Shown here: positions 35,601 to 43,391 of the stretch, piece after piece
Position numbering within the stretch: the stretch's first letter is position 1
Layout: each line of letters opens with the position of its first letter
The notes under the pieces: model-generated
Databases searched by the model: none
The model's input: the letters and a program-made list of their open reading frames with translations, nothing else
Told to the model about the DNA's origin: nothing
Translations under genes and position numbers: made by a program
From: Bacillota bacterium
GTDB taxonomy: Bacteria > Bacillota > Clostridia > Christensenellales > Pumilibacteraceae
NCBI GenBank assembly: GCA_009780135.1
Contig: WRAP01000014.1
Span: 1 to 44,547, forward strand
Length of the DNA stretch: 44,547 bases
Reading direction: 5' to 3'

Positions 35601-38182
35601 GCTAAGACTATAGCAATTTGCAGAGATTCTACGCTATCTTGTGTATATCGGTGGTTATAAGTTTCTAAATGAGTTACAACTCTAATAAGTTCGTTTTTTA
35701 GTTCTACTAAATAAACCAAATTATCTAACGCATCATATAGATTTTGTCTAGCTGTATTAATTTTGCTTTGCAGGCTAGAAGGGAAGTGCCACATTCGTGT
35801 AGCCATCTCTAGCATAACAATAAATTCTGTAAAAGAATTAGTAGTATAATTTTCATAATCGTATAATTTATTTTCAGCAATCCTAATCAACTTTATTAAA
35901 TCTTTTAAGCATACATTGTTAGGAATTTTATTTGCTTGAGTAAGAGTTAAAGCTGTTCTTAAATTAGTGTAAGCAGTATTTAATGCTTCTTTAGTTGTGT
36001 GCGTATTTACCACACCTAAAGCAAAATCAAGAGCTTCTTTTATAATCAAAATATAACCTAACTTATAATTATGCGGAGGATTTTTTTGCGGGTCTAATAA
36101 TGCTTGTGCTTCACTAATTGCTAAATGTAAGTTTGCAAAATTTAATTGGTTGATGCTTTCGTCTAAAGCCTTAAATGCTTCTTGTAACATATTAAAAACA
36201 TCATTGATAGGTTGTTGAGTTAAAACTTCATTTTGCGTTAGCAATAATTCCTGTGCTAAAATTAAAGCGCTTCTAAAAGCCTCTAAAGCACCTATTACAT
36301 ACCAAATATTACTCTCTAACTCATAATCCTCTACTAAAGCAACTAGACTCTCTAGTGCAGTAAAATCAAGCGGAATACTTATAATTTCTATTCCTGGAGC
36401 AGAATTATAATTTATGTCTATAGCTATAGCGATAATAGAAATCGTTAAAGTAGCTCCCAAATCAAAATCGTTATGAGAAGAAATATCTATAAAATTTACA
36501 GTTGGATTGCCGAATGCGTCAAAAATATGACCATTTATAGAAACCTCAAATGCTATAGCATTATCAACACCATTCCAACGCAGGATATTTCCATCTAACC
36601 AAATGTTACTAGGGGTAGATAACGGCATAGTAATAATTGATTCTAATTTGTTAATAGCATTTTGCAATGAATAAATAGCATTTTCTATAATATTTTGACT
36701 AATTGCCGTTAAAAAATTATTAGCTACAACAATAGTACTTTTTAGGTAAATAATGCTTTCGGGTGTAAAATTATCATAAAGATTATCAACTATATTTTGA
36801 GCATAAGCGATAAGTTTGAATAATCCTCTTATATAAATAAGATTATCTATAGCGCTATTTAAGTCGTTGGTAGCAGAATTAACAGCACTTTGGGTAGTGG
36901 CTTCTAACTTAGCTAGTACAGCGTCAGCTAGTCTAGCATAAAAAATATCCCAGCTTGTTATAGTGTAGTTAGTCTTTACTCTATTGTCTATATCAGCACG
37001 AGAAATAGCGACTTTAAGCATAGAAAAATTAGGATAAGATTCAAGGCTATCAATAGTTTGTTGTAATAAAGTAATGGCAGTAGTAAGGTCGTTAGCAGTT
37101 ACTATGGTAACTCTAGCATTAGTGGCGATTACAATAGCATCTATAAGATTATCTATGCTTTCACAAGTATAGTCGCTAGAATAGTGGGTTATTATATCGT
37201 TAGCATATTGTATAAGTTCTCTTAGCGTAGCAATACTAAATAAAGCATTGGTAGCATTTGTTAAAGTAGTTGTAATTTTATCAATTTCATTTTGAATTAG
37301 AGCATCATCGTTTAAGGCATCTAAGGCAGTGTGTAGTGCTAAATAAAAAGGTGTCCAAGTTGTTATGCTGTAGTTATATTCATCTCTGTTGCCGGCATTA
37401 TAAATAGCATTTTCTAAAGCTGTAAAGCTAGGGGTCACAGTTTTAGCTACAAAGGTTACAGTTATAATAACAGCTTCATTAGGCATAATAAAAGTCCAAG
37501 TATAGTTGCCGTTATCTATAATTAAACCAACAGAAATACTAACATTATTAACTTCAAAACCATATTCGGGAGTTGCGGTAATAGTTACCTCAATGCCTTC
37601 AATGGCAGTATCATGCGAAGAAGTTACTGTGCCGTCAGTAATAGTGAACCCGGCTATAGTTATAGTGTGAGAAGTAGCAGGAATATGATAAACAATAGAA
37701 TAGTCATCTTTTAATGTTAAAATAATAGGGGATAAACTAGAGTTTAATAGTGTATTTTCTGCTATTGCCATAACACCAATTTCCAACGGCATATTATAAT
37801 AAAAGCCGTGATTAAACATAAGGTAAAGTATGTGTTCAAATAAATCATAATAAAGAACTTGGGTATTAGAAACAATAGTTTGCGACTGCCAAAATATATA
37901 GACTTTATAATTTATAGCATTGTCTACTTCTTGCCAAGATAGCTTTAGTGAAGCGTCTATACTAAGATCAGTCGGCATAGATAAAACGACGGTCTGCTCG
38001 CTATATTCATTTTCAATATCGCTAGTATCAAAAACATTATTTTTAGGTGCTTCTAAAAAAGCATTAGCATTATAATTACTACTAATTATAATGGCAATTA
38101 AGTTCATTACTAGCAATAAAAAAATCATTACAATAGCAGTCGCAAAAATAAAATGATAATTTTTTCTGAGGCTTCTTTTCAT
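32609..38182 (-). CDS. Giant FIVAR-repeat surface protein with C-terminal membrane helix
   Basis: 1857 residues. An N-terminal hydrophobic signal or anchor (about 12-36) is followed by a fibronectin-like segment and an InlB-like unit (ITATPEYGFEV, WTFIMPNEAVIITVTF). About 17 helical units of 60-70 residues follow, with the FIVAR pattern (LxxLIxxAxxL, then Sx.xLxxAixxA, then Ai..L). A beta-rich unit interrupts them, and two more InlB-like units (FIMPNQNVILVIEF, FIMPGNNVSIAVIF) stand before the last FIVAR unit. A membrane helix (about 1727-1757) is followed by a cytosolic, charged tail of about 95 residues predicted helical. There is no LPXTG. FIVAR units occur in adhesins and glycan-binding exoenzymes; here no catalytic domain is seen. 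AAGGA precedes the ATG. Confidence 0.88.
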   Translation of the reverse strand: MKRSLRKNYHFIFATAIVMIFLLLVMNLIAIIISSNYNANAFLEAPKNNVFDTSDIENEYSEQTVVLSMPTDLSIDASLKLSWQEVDNAINYKVYIFWQSQTIVSNTQVLYYDLFEHILYLMFNHGFYYNMPLEIGVMAIAENTLLNSSLSPIILTLKDDYSIVYHIPATSHTITIAGFTITDGTVTSSHDTAIEGIEVTITATPEYGFEVNNVSISVGLIIDNGNYTWTFIMPNEAVIITVTFVAKTVTPSFTALENAIYNAGNRDEYNYSITTWTPFYLALHTALDALNDDALIQNEIDKITTTLTNATNALFSIATLRELIQYANDIITHYSSDYTCESIDNLIDAIVIATNARVTIVTANDLTTAITLLQQTIDSLESYPNFSMLKVAISRADIDNRVKTNYTITSWDIFYARLADAVLAKLEATTQSAVNSATNDLNSAIDNLIYIRGLFKLIAYAQNIVDNLYDNFTPESIIYLKSTIVVANNFLTAISQNIIENAIYSLQNAINKLESIITMPLSTPSNIWLDGNILRWNGVDNAIAFEVSINGHIFDAFGNPTVNFIDISSHNDFDLGATLTISIIAIAIDINYNSAPGIEIISIPLDFTALESLVALVEDYELESNIWYVIGALEAFRSALILAQELLLTQNEVLTQQPINDVFNMLQEAFKALDESINQLNFANLHLAISEAQALLDPQKNPPHNYKLGYILIIKEALDFALGVVNTHTTKEALNTAYTNLRTALTLTQANKIPNNVCLKDLIKLIRIAENKLYDYENYTTNSFTEFIVMLEMATRMWHFPSSLQSKINTARQNLYDALDNLVYLVELKNELIRVVTHLETYNHRYTQDSVESLQIAIVLAEIVLDNNYTTHSIVSATLLALENAFNALTIATINTADLDALIIKTQNLLNNYTNHFTADNISTLAFALGLAQETRTALESQPHIDAGFMILQYALENLMLVANLSELQVLVNYVDSYLYVSTNRYDMFRLATLQQYLQTAQTLLASAVEYKLISPISQTEVYTALDHLQTAFDNILPALNFSLLENKIIEATDYSKNPNNWYNIDAWTIFIETLATAQTLLNSEISTTQHNINVILEKLENTFIALGNNVLIFESLRNLISNAEAVLMNAEFNLTQNFRDTLQLAIDNANSILDTHSTTTKITDLYNALNALYNNPQSYVIVDTEYLDNIIKYANAIILQHATNREFTQESIDRLLDAYNLAIALLSSDYTQTEVDLMIVFLSDRIDSLVSITPLDNYRTTLNKLITTVTTYLENPYILYIYTATSVATLDFILSFAKSQYTHATTIEALELVRISLYNAFNNLIRIELYTEELEQLIDLVEQLILPNNILEANSYKALNIALYLAKTALDNSITQTQIDNAVLALQTAKDTRQEVLNYNDLYLLINDLENYLIENPNRYTLLSKQNLLDRIFEARMLITSGQYRAKLQANIIDAYEAVNSAYKALEKITFEIAVIILNNIGGSANFSPTAIEGQNIEITLSASHGYIFYNWTNLYGLTDYTINNNGNLSFIMPNQNVILVIEFRLNPPLPIYYAITAIGEGITINLTQAIAGTIVTITINPPSGQVFDGWGTLVGITASIITPHLTQSNRFTFIMPGNNVSIAVIFRYIIIEEPNFEELANLIYKIENWLLDYKPLLPLELRLAVLSVLNDANDILENSQATQAEINTIYGALTSIFDTLKDYIDNHNNETDTSSSETSTNDNYEEGLSLLIIIVIFAGSCLLFVLILVATSLFVAKKHGKRKKVNYTNIEEFTNVDKLSKYRNKARKALNTAFYELQKAKELTSRHTRNPQNEELEEDALTQLDILDDSMKKAKQSIEEFLECKNRMQKPDYYE

Positions 38183-38262
38183 ACTTTAAGTGTTTCCTTA
38201 AATATTATTTGCATCAACAATAAAAAAGTTGTACAATTATAAAAGGTTGTGCAATTTTACAG

Positions 38263-38291
38263 ATTTTACGATATTTGTCGAATTTTGTCAA
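38263..38291 (-). promoter_or_regulatory. Promoter of the FIVAR gene
   Basis: On the minus strand, TTGACA (38286-38291) and TAAAAT (38263-38268) with a 17-bp spacer. On the plus strand the same region holds the direct repeats TTGTACAATT and TTGTGCAATT (about 38229-38257), within the expected 5' leader. Confidence 0.75.
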
Positions 38292-38324
38292 CTCTTTTTT
38301 TGAAGCTTTAAAGGAAAAATCGAT

Positions 38325-40016
38325 ATGAAAAGAAGTAATTATTTTATCCCAACACTAAAAGAAAAGCCTTCCGATATAGAACAGCAATCGCAAGTTTATA
38401 TGTTTAGGGCAGGAATGCTTAAAAAGCAGGCAAACGGTTTGTTTGTATATTTGCCACTTATGCAAAGAGCAATGGAAAAGGTTAATGCCGTTATAAAAAA
38501 ACATATGGCAGAGGCTAAGAGTTTTGAATGTAAATTCCCGATTTTAGTTTCTAAAGAGTTACTAGACAGCAGTGGAAGATGGAACGCTTTTGGCAAGGAA
38601 ATGTTTAGATTAAAAGACCGTAGCGAAAATGAGTTTGCTATAAGCCCAACTAATGAAGAGACGGCTTGTTTTGTGGCACAAACCTATGTAAAGAGCTATA
38701 AGGATTTACCGTTTAGTATTTATCAAATTCAGAGTAAGCATAGGGATGAAATTAGCCCCCGTAACGGAGTTATGCGTGCTAGAGAATTTACAATGAAAGA
38801 TGCGTATAGCTTTCATGCCAGCGAGGAATGCTTGACGGAATATTACGGTAAAATGCGTCAGGCATATCTCAATATTTTTAGCGATTTAGGCTTAAAGGTT
38901 GTTGCAGTTAGTGCTGATACAGGAGCGATGGGCGGTAGCGGTAGCGAAGAAATTATGGCGATAAGCGATAGTGGCGAGACTGATATTTGTGTTTGTAGTA
39001 GTTGTGATTACGCTTCAAACTCCGAGGCTGTTCCGTGTGGAATAGGCAAAAAAATATCTAAAAAAGCTTTTAAAACAGTAATTTCATATAAAAAAGTAGA
39101 AACTCCGAGAGTAAAAACTATCGAGGAATTGGTTGTGTTTTTTAATAAATCTGCTAGCGATTTTTGTAAAGCAGTATGCTTTAACGCAGATGGCAAGTTA
39201 GTTATTGCATTGGTTAGGGGTGATAGAGAGGTTAATGATATTAAGTTAAAAAAGGTTTTGGGATGTAATGAGTTAGAAATTGCTTCGCCTGAAATGGTGG
39301 CAAAATCTAAAAAAACTGTAGTTGGTTTTGTGGGTCCTGTGGGGCTAAAAGGTATTAAAATATATGCGGATTTTGAAGTAGGAGCAATGCAGGATTTTAT
39401 CGTAGGTGCTAACGAAAAAGATTATCATTTTGATGGAGTCAATCCGAGTGACTTTAAAGCAGAATATGCCGATTTAAGATTTGCGGTAGAAGGCGAGCCG
39501 TGCCCCAAATGTGGTATTAAAACTAATTTTTCTAAAGCAACAGAGTTAGGTCATATATTTATGTTAGGCAGGCGATATACTGATAAATTAGGTATGCAAT
39601 TTGCTACTAAGGAAGGCGGATTAAAAACATTAACTATGGGTTGCTATGGTATAGGAGTAGAACGCACGATAGCCAGCATTATAGAGCAACATATGGACGA
39701 TAAAGGTATGGTGTGGCCACAGCAGATTGCACCATTTTTAGTGGATTTAATTACTGTAGATGTTAATAATGAAGAGCAGATAGCTTTAAGCAAAACATTA
39801 TATAATGAATTAAACAATCAAAATGTAAATGTATTGTGGGATGACACCGATGCTCGCCCCGGTTCTAAATTTGCTGATGCCGAGCTCATAGGTTTTCCGT
39901 ATAGGCTAGTTGTTGGCAGAGGTGCTGGCGAAAATAAAGTGGAACTAGTAATCCGCAAAACAGGTGAAAAGCTAGAGCTATCTCCGGAAGAGGCAATAAA
40001 AATTATTATTAAATAA
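38325..40016 (+). CDS. proS: Proline-tRNA ligase
   Basis: 563 residues, bacterial type with the YbaK-like editing insertion (about 225-380), which clears Ala-tRNA(Pro). It begins MKRSNYFIPTLKEKPSDIEQ. Class II motif 2 is RDEISPRNGVMRAREFTMKD and motif 3 is GCYGIGVERTIASI; the anticodon domain (VLWDDTDARPGSKFADAELI) is last. AAAGGA precedes the ATG. It is divergent from the FIVAR gene; I see no strong promoter in the shared 142-bp gap on this strand. Confidence 0.97.
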   Translation: MKRSNYFIPTLKEKPSDIEQQSQVYMFRAGMLKKQANGLFVYLPLMQRAMEKVNAVIKKHMAEAKSFECKFPILVSKELLDSSGRWNAFGKEMFRLKDRSENEFAISPTNEETACFVAQTYVKSYKDLPFSIYQIQSKHRDEISPRNGVMRAREFTMKDAYSFHASEECLTEYYGKMRQAYLNIFSDLGLKVVAVSADTGAMGGSGSEEIMAISDSGETDICVCSSCDYASNSEAVPCGIGKKISKKAFKTVISYKKVETPRVKTIEELVVFFNKSASDFCKAVCFNADGKLVIALVRGDREVNDIKLKKVLGCNELEIASPEMVAKSKKTVVGFVGPVGLKGIKIYADFEVGAMQDFIVGANEKDYHFDGVNPSDFKAEYADLRFAVEGEPCPKCGIKTNFSKATELGHIFMLGRRYTDKLGMQFATKEGGLKTLTMGCYGIGVERTIASIIEQHMDDKGMVWPQQIAPFLVDLITVDVNNEEQIALSKTLYNELNNQNVNVLWDDTDARPGSKFADAELIGFPYRLVVGRGAGENKVELVIRKTGEKLELSPEEAIKIIIK

Positions 40017-40130
40017 AATTAGATCTATTATTTGGGCAATATTTTTGTTGTCCAAGTGACAGATAAAATAAGTAATTATATTTATTTAAGAGCAAAGCTT
40101 AGAAGCTATGTAAAAAATTCTAAAAAATGC

Positions 40131-40159
40131 TTGCTATGCTTATAGAGATGTGATATAGT
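40131..40159 (+). promoter_or_regulatory. Promoter of tRNA-Ile
   Basis: TTGCTA (40131-40136) and TATAGT (40154-40159) with a 17-bp spacer, 37 bases before the tRNA. The 5' leader has a small hairpin TGCCC/GGGCA (40168-40185). Confidence 0.6.
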
Positions 40160-40196
40160 AACAGGGTTGCCCTATTTTTTGGGCATAAACCGCCAA

Positions 40197-40273
40197 TGGA
40201 TTGTAGCTCAGCCGGTTAGAGCACCACCCTGATAAGGTGGGGGTCGGTGGTTCGAGTCCACTCAATCCAACCA
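40197..40273 (+). tRNA. tRNA-Ile (GAT anticodon)
   Basis: 77 bases with encoded CCA. The acceptor stem TGGATTG (40197-40203) pairs with CAATCCA (40263-40269); the anticodon loop CTGATAA has GAT at 40231-40233; the T loop is TTCGAGT. The first pair is U-A, which is less common. It has its own promoter and terminator, outside any rRNA operon. Confidence 0.96.
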
Positions 40274-40276
40274 AGC

Positions 40277-40304
40277 ACCCAGTAGTAATACTACTGGGTT
40301 TTTT
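40277..40304 (+). terminator. Terminator of tRNA-Ile
   Basis: A 10-bp perfect stem ACCCAGTAGT (40277-40286 with 40290-40299) with a three-base loop and a T run. Confidence 0.93.
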
Positions 40305-40371
40305 GTTATGCTATAGGAATTATCGTATTAGAATAAGTTAATTATCTGCACAAAAAAGCCGAACCTGTAGT

Positions 40372-40398
40372 GAGGGAAGTGGCGAAGCCACCTTTTTT
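40372..40398 (+). terminator. Hairpin with T run before the merR unit
   Basis: GTGGC/GCCAC (40379-40391) around GAA, with CTTTTTT after it. The flank GTAGTGAGGGAAGTGGCG resembles a repeat class common between Firmicutes genes, so it may be a dispersed repeat rather than the end of a transcript. Confidence 0.5.
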
Positions 40399-40431
40399 AT
40401 TAAACAAGTCCATTCAAAAAAATCAAAAAAG

Positions 40432-40470
40432 TTGTTGCTTATGACCTAAGGTCATATAATATACTATAAT
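40432..40470 (+). promoter_or_regulatory. MerR-type promoter and operator
   Basis: The palindrome ATGACCTAAGGTCAT (40441-40455) lies between TTGCTT (40435-40440) and TATACT (40460-40465), which are 19 bp apart. That overlong spacing with a dyad in the spacer is the hallmark of MerR-activated promoters. An alternative pair, TTGTTG (40432) and TATAAT (40455), has 17 bp. The next gene is a MerR protein, so autoregulation by drug binding is likely. Confidence 0.8.
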
Positions 40471-40527
40471 TGTGCTATGGGAAAACCTGTTGCAAATCCT
40501 GTTTGAGGAGGTAAAAAGGAAAAGAAA

Positions 40528-41313
40528 ATGAAAGAAAATTACGAGCCAAGGTTTATGGTGGGTGAAGTTGCTAAAAAGCTAGGGATAACGGTTAAAACGC
40601 TGCATCACTATGATAAGCTAAAGCTGGTTAGACCAAGCGGTGAGAGTGAGGGCGGTAGAAGGCTTTATTCTGATAAAGATATCTATAAAATTCACCAAGT
40701 GTTAAGTCTTAAAAAATTAGGCTTTAGTTTAGAGGAAATTAAGCAAAAGCTAAAGCCTTTAGATAAGCCGAGTGATGTTGTGGCAGAATTAGAAATTCAG
40801 TATAATCAAATAATAAAAAAGATAGAGTCGTTTACTAAAGTAAAGGATTTGATTTTTAGACTAATTAAGGATATGAAAGGAGTTGAAGAAATCAATTGGA
40901 AAAAGCTTGCGATACTAGCTACAGTTTTAAGCGAGCAAGAGTCTTTTTATTGGGCAGCAAGTCATTTTAGCGATAAATTACTTATACACACTGCAACTAG
41001 ATTTGATGATAAATCGGCGGAAGCATTTAATATTAAGCAAGATATTCTAAATAAAAAAATATATGAGTTGATAGGTAAAGGCATTAGTGAAAAAGCAGAC
41101 GAGGCGCAAGTTCTTATCAAAGAGTGGTGGGATATGGTACAAGATTTCACAGACGGTGATATGAGTTTAGTGCTTGAGCTTAAAAAATTCCATGATACAA
41201 GAAATGAGTGGAGTAATAAAGAATTTGTAGAACTATGGAATAAAACGGATGCTTTTATACAGAACGGACTGGAATATTATTTTACAATAAATAATATGGA
41301 GGTAAATATTTAA
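40528..41313 (+). CDS. MerR family regulator with TipAS-like effector domain
   Basis: 261 residues. The winged helix (residues 7-78: FMVGEVAKKLGITVKTLHHY then EGGRRLYSDKDI) is a MerR domain. A coiled dimerisation helix (about 85-118) and a C-terminal helical domain (about 130-255) follow, with a TipAS-like pattern (VLIKEWWDMVQDFTDGD). TipAS domains bind thiopeptides or other drugs and switch the promoter on. It is the first gene of a three-gene unit with an ABC exporter, under a MerR-type operator. The inducing compound cannot be told from sequence. Confidence 0.9.
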   Translation: MKENYEPRFMVGEVAKKLGITVKTLHHYDKLKLVRPSGESEGGRRLYSDKDIYKIHQVLSLKKLGFSLEEIKQKLKPLDKPSDVVAELEIQYNQIIKKIESFTKVKDLIFRLIKDMKGVEEINWKKLAILATVLSEQESFYWAASHFSDKLLIHTATRFDDKSAEAFNIKQDILNKKIYELIGKGISEKADEAQVLIKEWWDMVQDFTDGDMSLVLELKKFHDTRNEWSNKEFVELWNKTDAFIQNGLEYYFTINNMEVNI

Positions 41314-41321
41314 TAAAAATT

Positions 41322-42209
41322 ATGAACAATACAAATATAATGAAAATCAATAATCTAAGAGTAGATTATGGGAATTTTACAGCTCTATATATCAATACAC
41401 CTATAGAATTTTTGGCAGGTGACCGAATAGGAATTATAGGCAGTAACGGTGCGGGTAAAAGCACTTTTGCTAAGGCACTTTCGGGATTGGTAAATTATCA
41501 AGGTGACATACAAACTAAACTGACAAAAGCTGATATTGGCATTCACTTGCAAAGTAACGGTTATGTTAAACGAATGAGTGTTAGGCTTATTATCGAAACA
41601 ATTTGCAATACAAAAATCAAAGATAATAAACGCTTACAAGAAATAATTAAGTTTTTTGATTTTGAAGAATGCTTAAAGAAAAAATTTGCTCAGTTATCTG
41701 GCGGTCAACAACAAAAAATGACTATCATTTTGGTGCTTTTGCACGATACTAAACTTACACTTTTTGACGAGGTTACAAGCGGTTTAGATTTTGAAGCCAG
41801 AGCAAAACTGACTGATAGAATTTGCGATTGGTATGCTAAAAGCGATAGCACAGTATGTTTTGTATCGCATTACTATGATGAGTTAGAAAAGTTGGTTAAT
41901 AAGCTGCTTATTATCGAAAGCGGCAATGTAGTTGATTTTGGTGATGTGAGAGAATTATTTAAAAAATACTGTGGCAATGTTGTTTATGTTATTGCTAATA
42001 CGGTTAGTAATATCGAGGCGACGAAAGACTTTAATTCTATAGGTGCTCCTAAGCATTTGCTAGCGTTTACCTGTAGCAAAGAGGCGGAAGAAAACAAACT
42101 GGCTCAAGTTTTAACGGCAAACAACATCAACTTTAAGCGTAGTAATAAGGATATAGAAATCCTGTTTGTAAACGCTGTAAAATCTTTTAGGGAGAGAGGT
42201 GAAATATAA
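41322..42209 (+). CDS. ABC transporter ATP-binding protein
   Basis: 295 residues. Walker A GSNGAGKST (about 39-47), signature LSGGQQQK, Walker B LTLFDEVTSGLD, H-loop VSHYYDE. The C-terminal about 80 residues are an accessory domain of the kind seen in drug and lipid exporters. It starts eight bases after the merR stop and ends overlapping the permease start by one base, so it is the partner ATPase. MKINNLRVDYG at residues 7-17 could mark a second possible start. Confidence 0.93.
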   Translation: MNNTNIMKINNLRVDYGNFTALYINTPIEFLAGDRIGIIGSNGAGKSTFAKALSGLVNYQGDIQTKLTKADIGIHLQSNGYVKRMSVRLIIETICNTKIKDNKRLQEIIKFFDFEECLKKKFAQLSGGQQQKMTIILVLLHDTKLTLFDEVTSGLDFEARAKLTDRICDWYAKSDSTVCFVSHYYDELEKLVNKLLIIESGNVVDFGDVRELFKKYCGNVVYVIANTVSNIEATKDFNSIGAPKHLLAFTCSKEAEENKLAQVLTANNINFKRSNKDIEILFVNAVKSFRERGEI

Positions 42210-43093
42210 TGACAAATACAAAAACAATAACTCACAATTCAACTAATATTTCAACAAAAAAGGGACTTAGCTTAAATCTTATAAAGTATGAATTAGTAAA
42301 TTTATCCAGTAATATCTTTGTGCTTATATTTGGTATCGTATTTCCTATAGGTATGGCAATGCTTATGGCTTTTGTGTTTGGCGGTAACGCTGAATATATA
42401 AACGGAGCTTATTATATATATATGAGCGGAGTTTATATATTAAGAGCCAGTATTCATACAAGAATGTTTTTATCTATGAGCATTATGATTCCGCTGGCTA
42501 CTATGCTTATGGGACACGCTACAAATTATGCTACCGAGTTAGAAACGGGTTCAGTTATGCGTTTTAAGCTATTTGGATATAGCGATAAAACAATGGTAGT
42601 GGCTAAGCTAATAGCACAAATGTTGGCACTTGTAATAGCTATGATAGTGTATAGCTTAGTGCTTTTTATAGTATTAGATATAACGGTACCGACTGCAATT
42701 TCGGCAATAATATTTATTGTGTTTTTTCTAATTTTCTCTGCTAGTTTATTTTTATTAGCCCACGCAATTGCATCACTTTGCGGACAAATGGGTAAAACCT
42801 TTGGTATAATAATGGGATTATATTTTACTATCGCAATTCTAGGCGGTAATATGGGTCCAAGTCCAAGCCAGCTACCAAACGGTATGAGGCATATTGCAAT
42901 GGGACTTCCGCTGTATTATGTATCAGAATATTTCCAAGATTTTTGGAGTGGCGGAGCAATGGGGCATTGGTTAGGGTTTATAACTACAACCGCAGCTTTT
43001 GCCGTAATATCCTTAGTAGTATTTATAATTAGTGTGTTGCTTATTAAAAAAGGTAAAGTTAAACAAGATGCAAAGCCGGTTTATTATGATTAG
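42209..43093 (+). CDS. ABC-2 type permease
   Basis: 294 residues with six hydrophobic segments. It fits the ABC-2 family of exporters (NMGPSPSQLPNGMRHIAMGLPLYY in the last loop is the usual position of the PxW-like ABC-2 motif). Together with the preceding ATPase it would export an antibiotic or similar amphiphile that the TipAS-like regulator senses. GGGAGAG precedes the ATG. Confidence 0.9.
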   Translation: MTNTKTITHNSTNISTKKGLSLNLIKYELVNLSSNIFVLIFGIVFPIGMAMLMAFVFGGNAEYINGAYYIYMSGVYILRASIHTRMFLSMSIMIPLATMLMGHATNYATELETGSVMRFKLFGYSDKTMVVAKLIAQMLALVIAMIVYSLVLFIVLDITVPTAISAIIFIVFFLIFSASLFLLAHAIASLCGQMGKTFGIIMGLYFTIAILGGNMGPSPSQLPNGMRHIAMGLPLYYVSEYFQDFWSGGAMGHWLGFITTTAAFAVISLVVFIISVLLIKKGKVKQDAKPVYYD

Positions 43094-43098
43094 AATAT

Positions 43099-43133
43099 TA
43101 AAAAGCCAAGAAAATTAGTTTTCTTGGCTTTTT
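43099..43133 (+). terminator. Terminator of the merR-ABC unit
   Basis: A long stem AAAAGCCAAGAAAA (about 43100-43114 with 43119-43133) with a short loop and terminal T run. Confidence 0.9.
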
Positions 43134-43301
43134 AATTAAGTAAAATGGTTTTTTGTTTAATTGTAAGGGGCTAATGCTTCGATTGCTCGAACTTAATAAA
43201 AAAAATTATTTCTGCAACAAAATGGGGATGTGACTTGTGTTAGTAATAGAAGCAGAGCAACAAACAAAAAAGTTTCCTTAAAATCTCCCTATAAAAAACT
43301 C
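43134..43301. other. Gene-free spacer
   Basis: No gene, heptad element or strong hairpin is seen. It is AT-rich and ends at the promoter of the next gene. Confidence 0.5.
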
Positions 43302-43330
43302 TTGACAAAATAGTGAAACTATTGTAATAT
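43302..43330 (+). promoter_or_regulatory. Promoter of the InlB/RCC1 lipoprotein gene
   Basis: TTGACA (43302-43307) and TAATAT (43325-43330) with a 17-bp spacer, about 60 bases before the start codon. Confidence 0.75.
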
Positions 43331-43391
43331 CTAGGTGTGCAGTATTATGTGCTAAAATATTGATGCTAATTTATCCTTGGAGTAAATTACA

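Noticed and set aside
38228-38258. Direct repeat TTGTACAATT / TTGTGCAATT as an operator
   Set aside because: Only two copies in an AT-rich gap, with imperfect match and no known regulator; kept as a note under the FIVAR promoter only.
40197-40273. tRNA-Ile as an integration (att) site
   Set aside because: No integrase gene and no direct repeat of the tRNA 3' end was seen downstream in the window.
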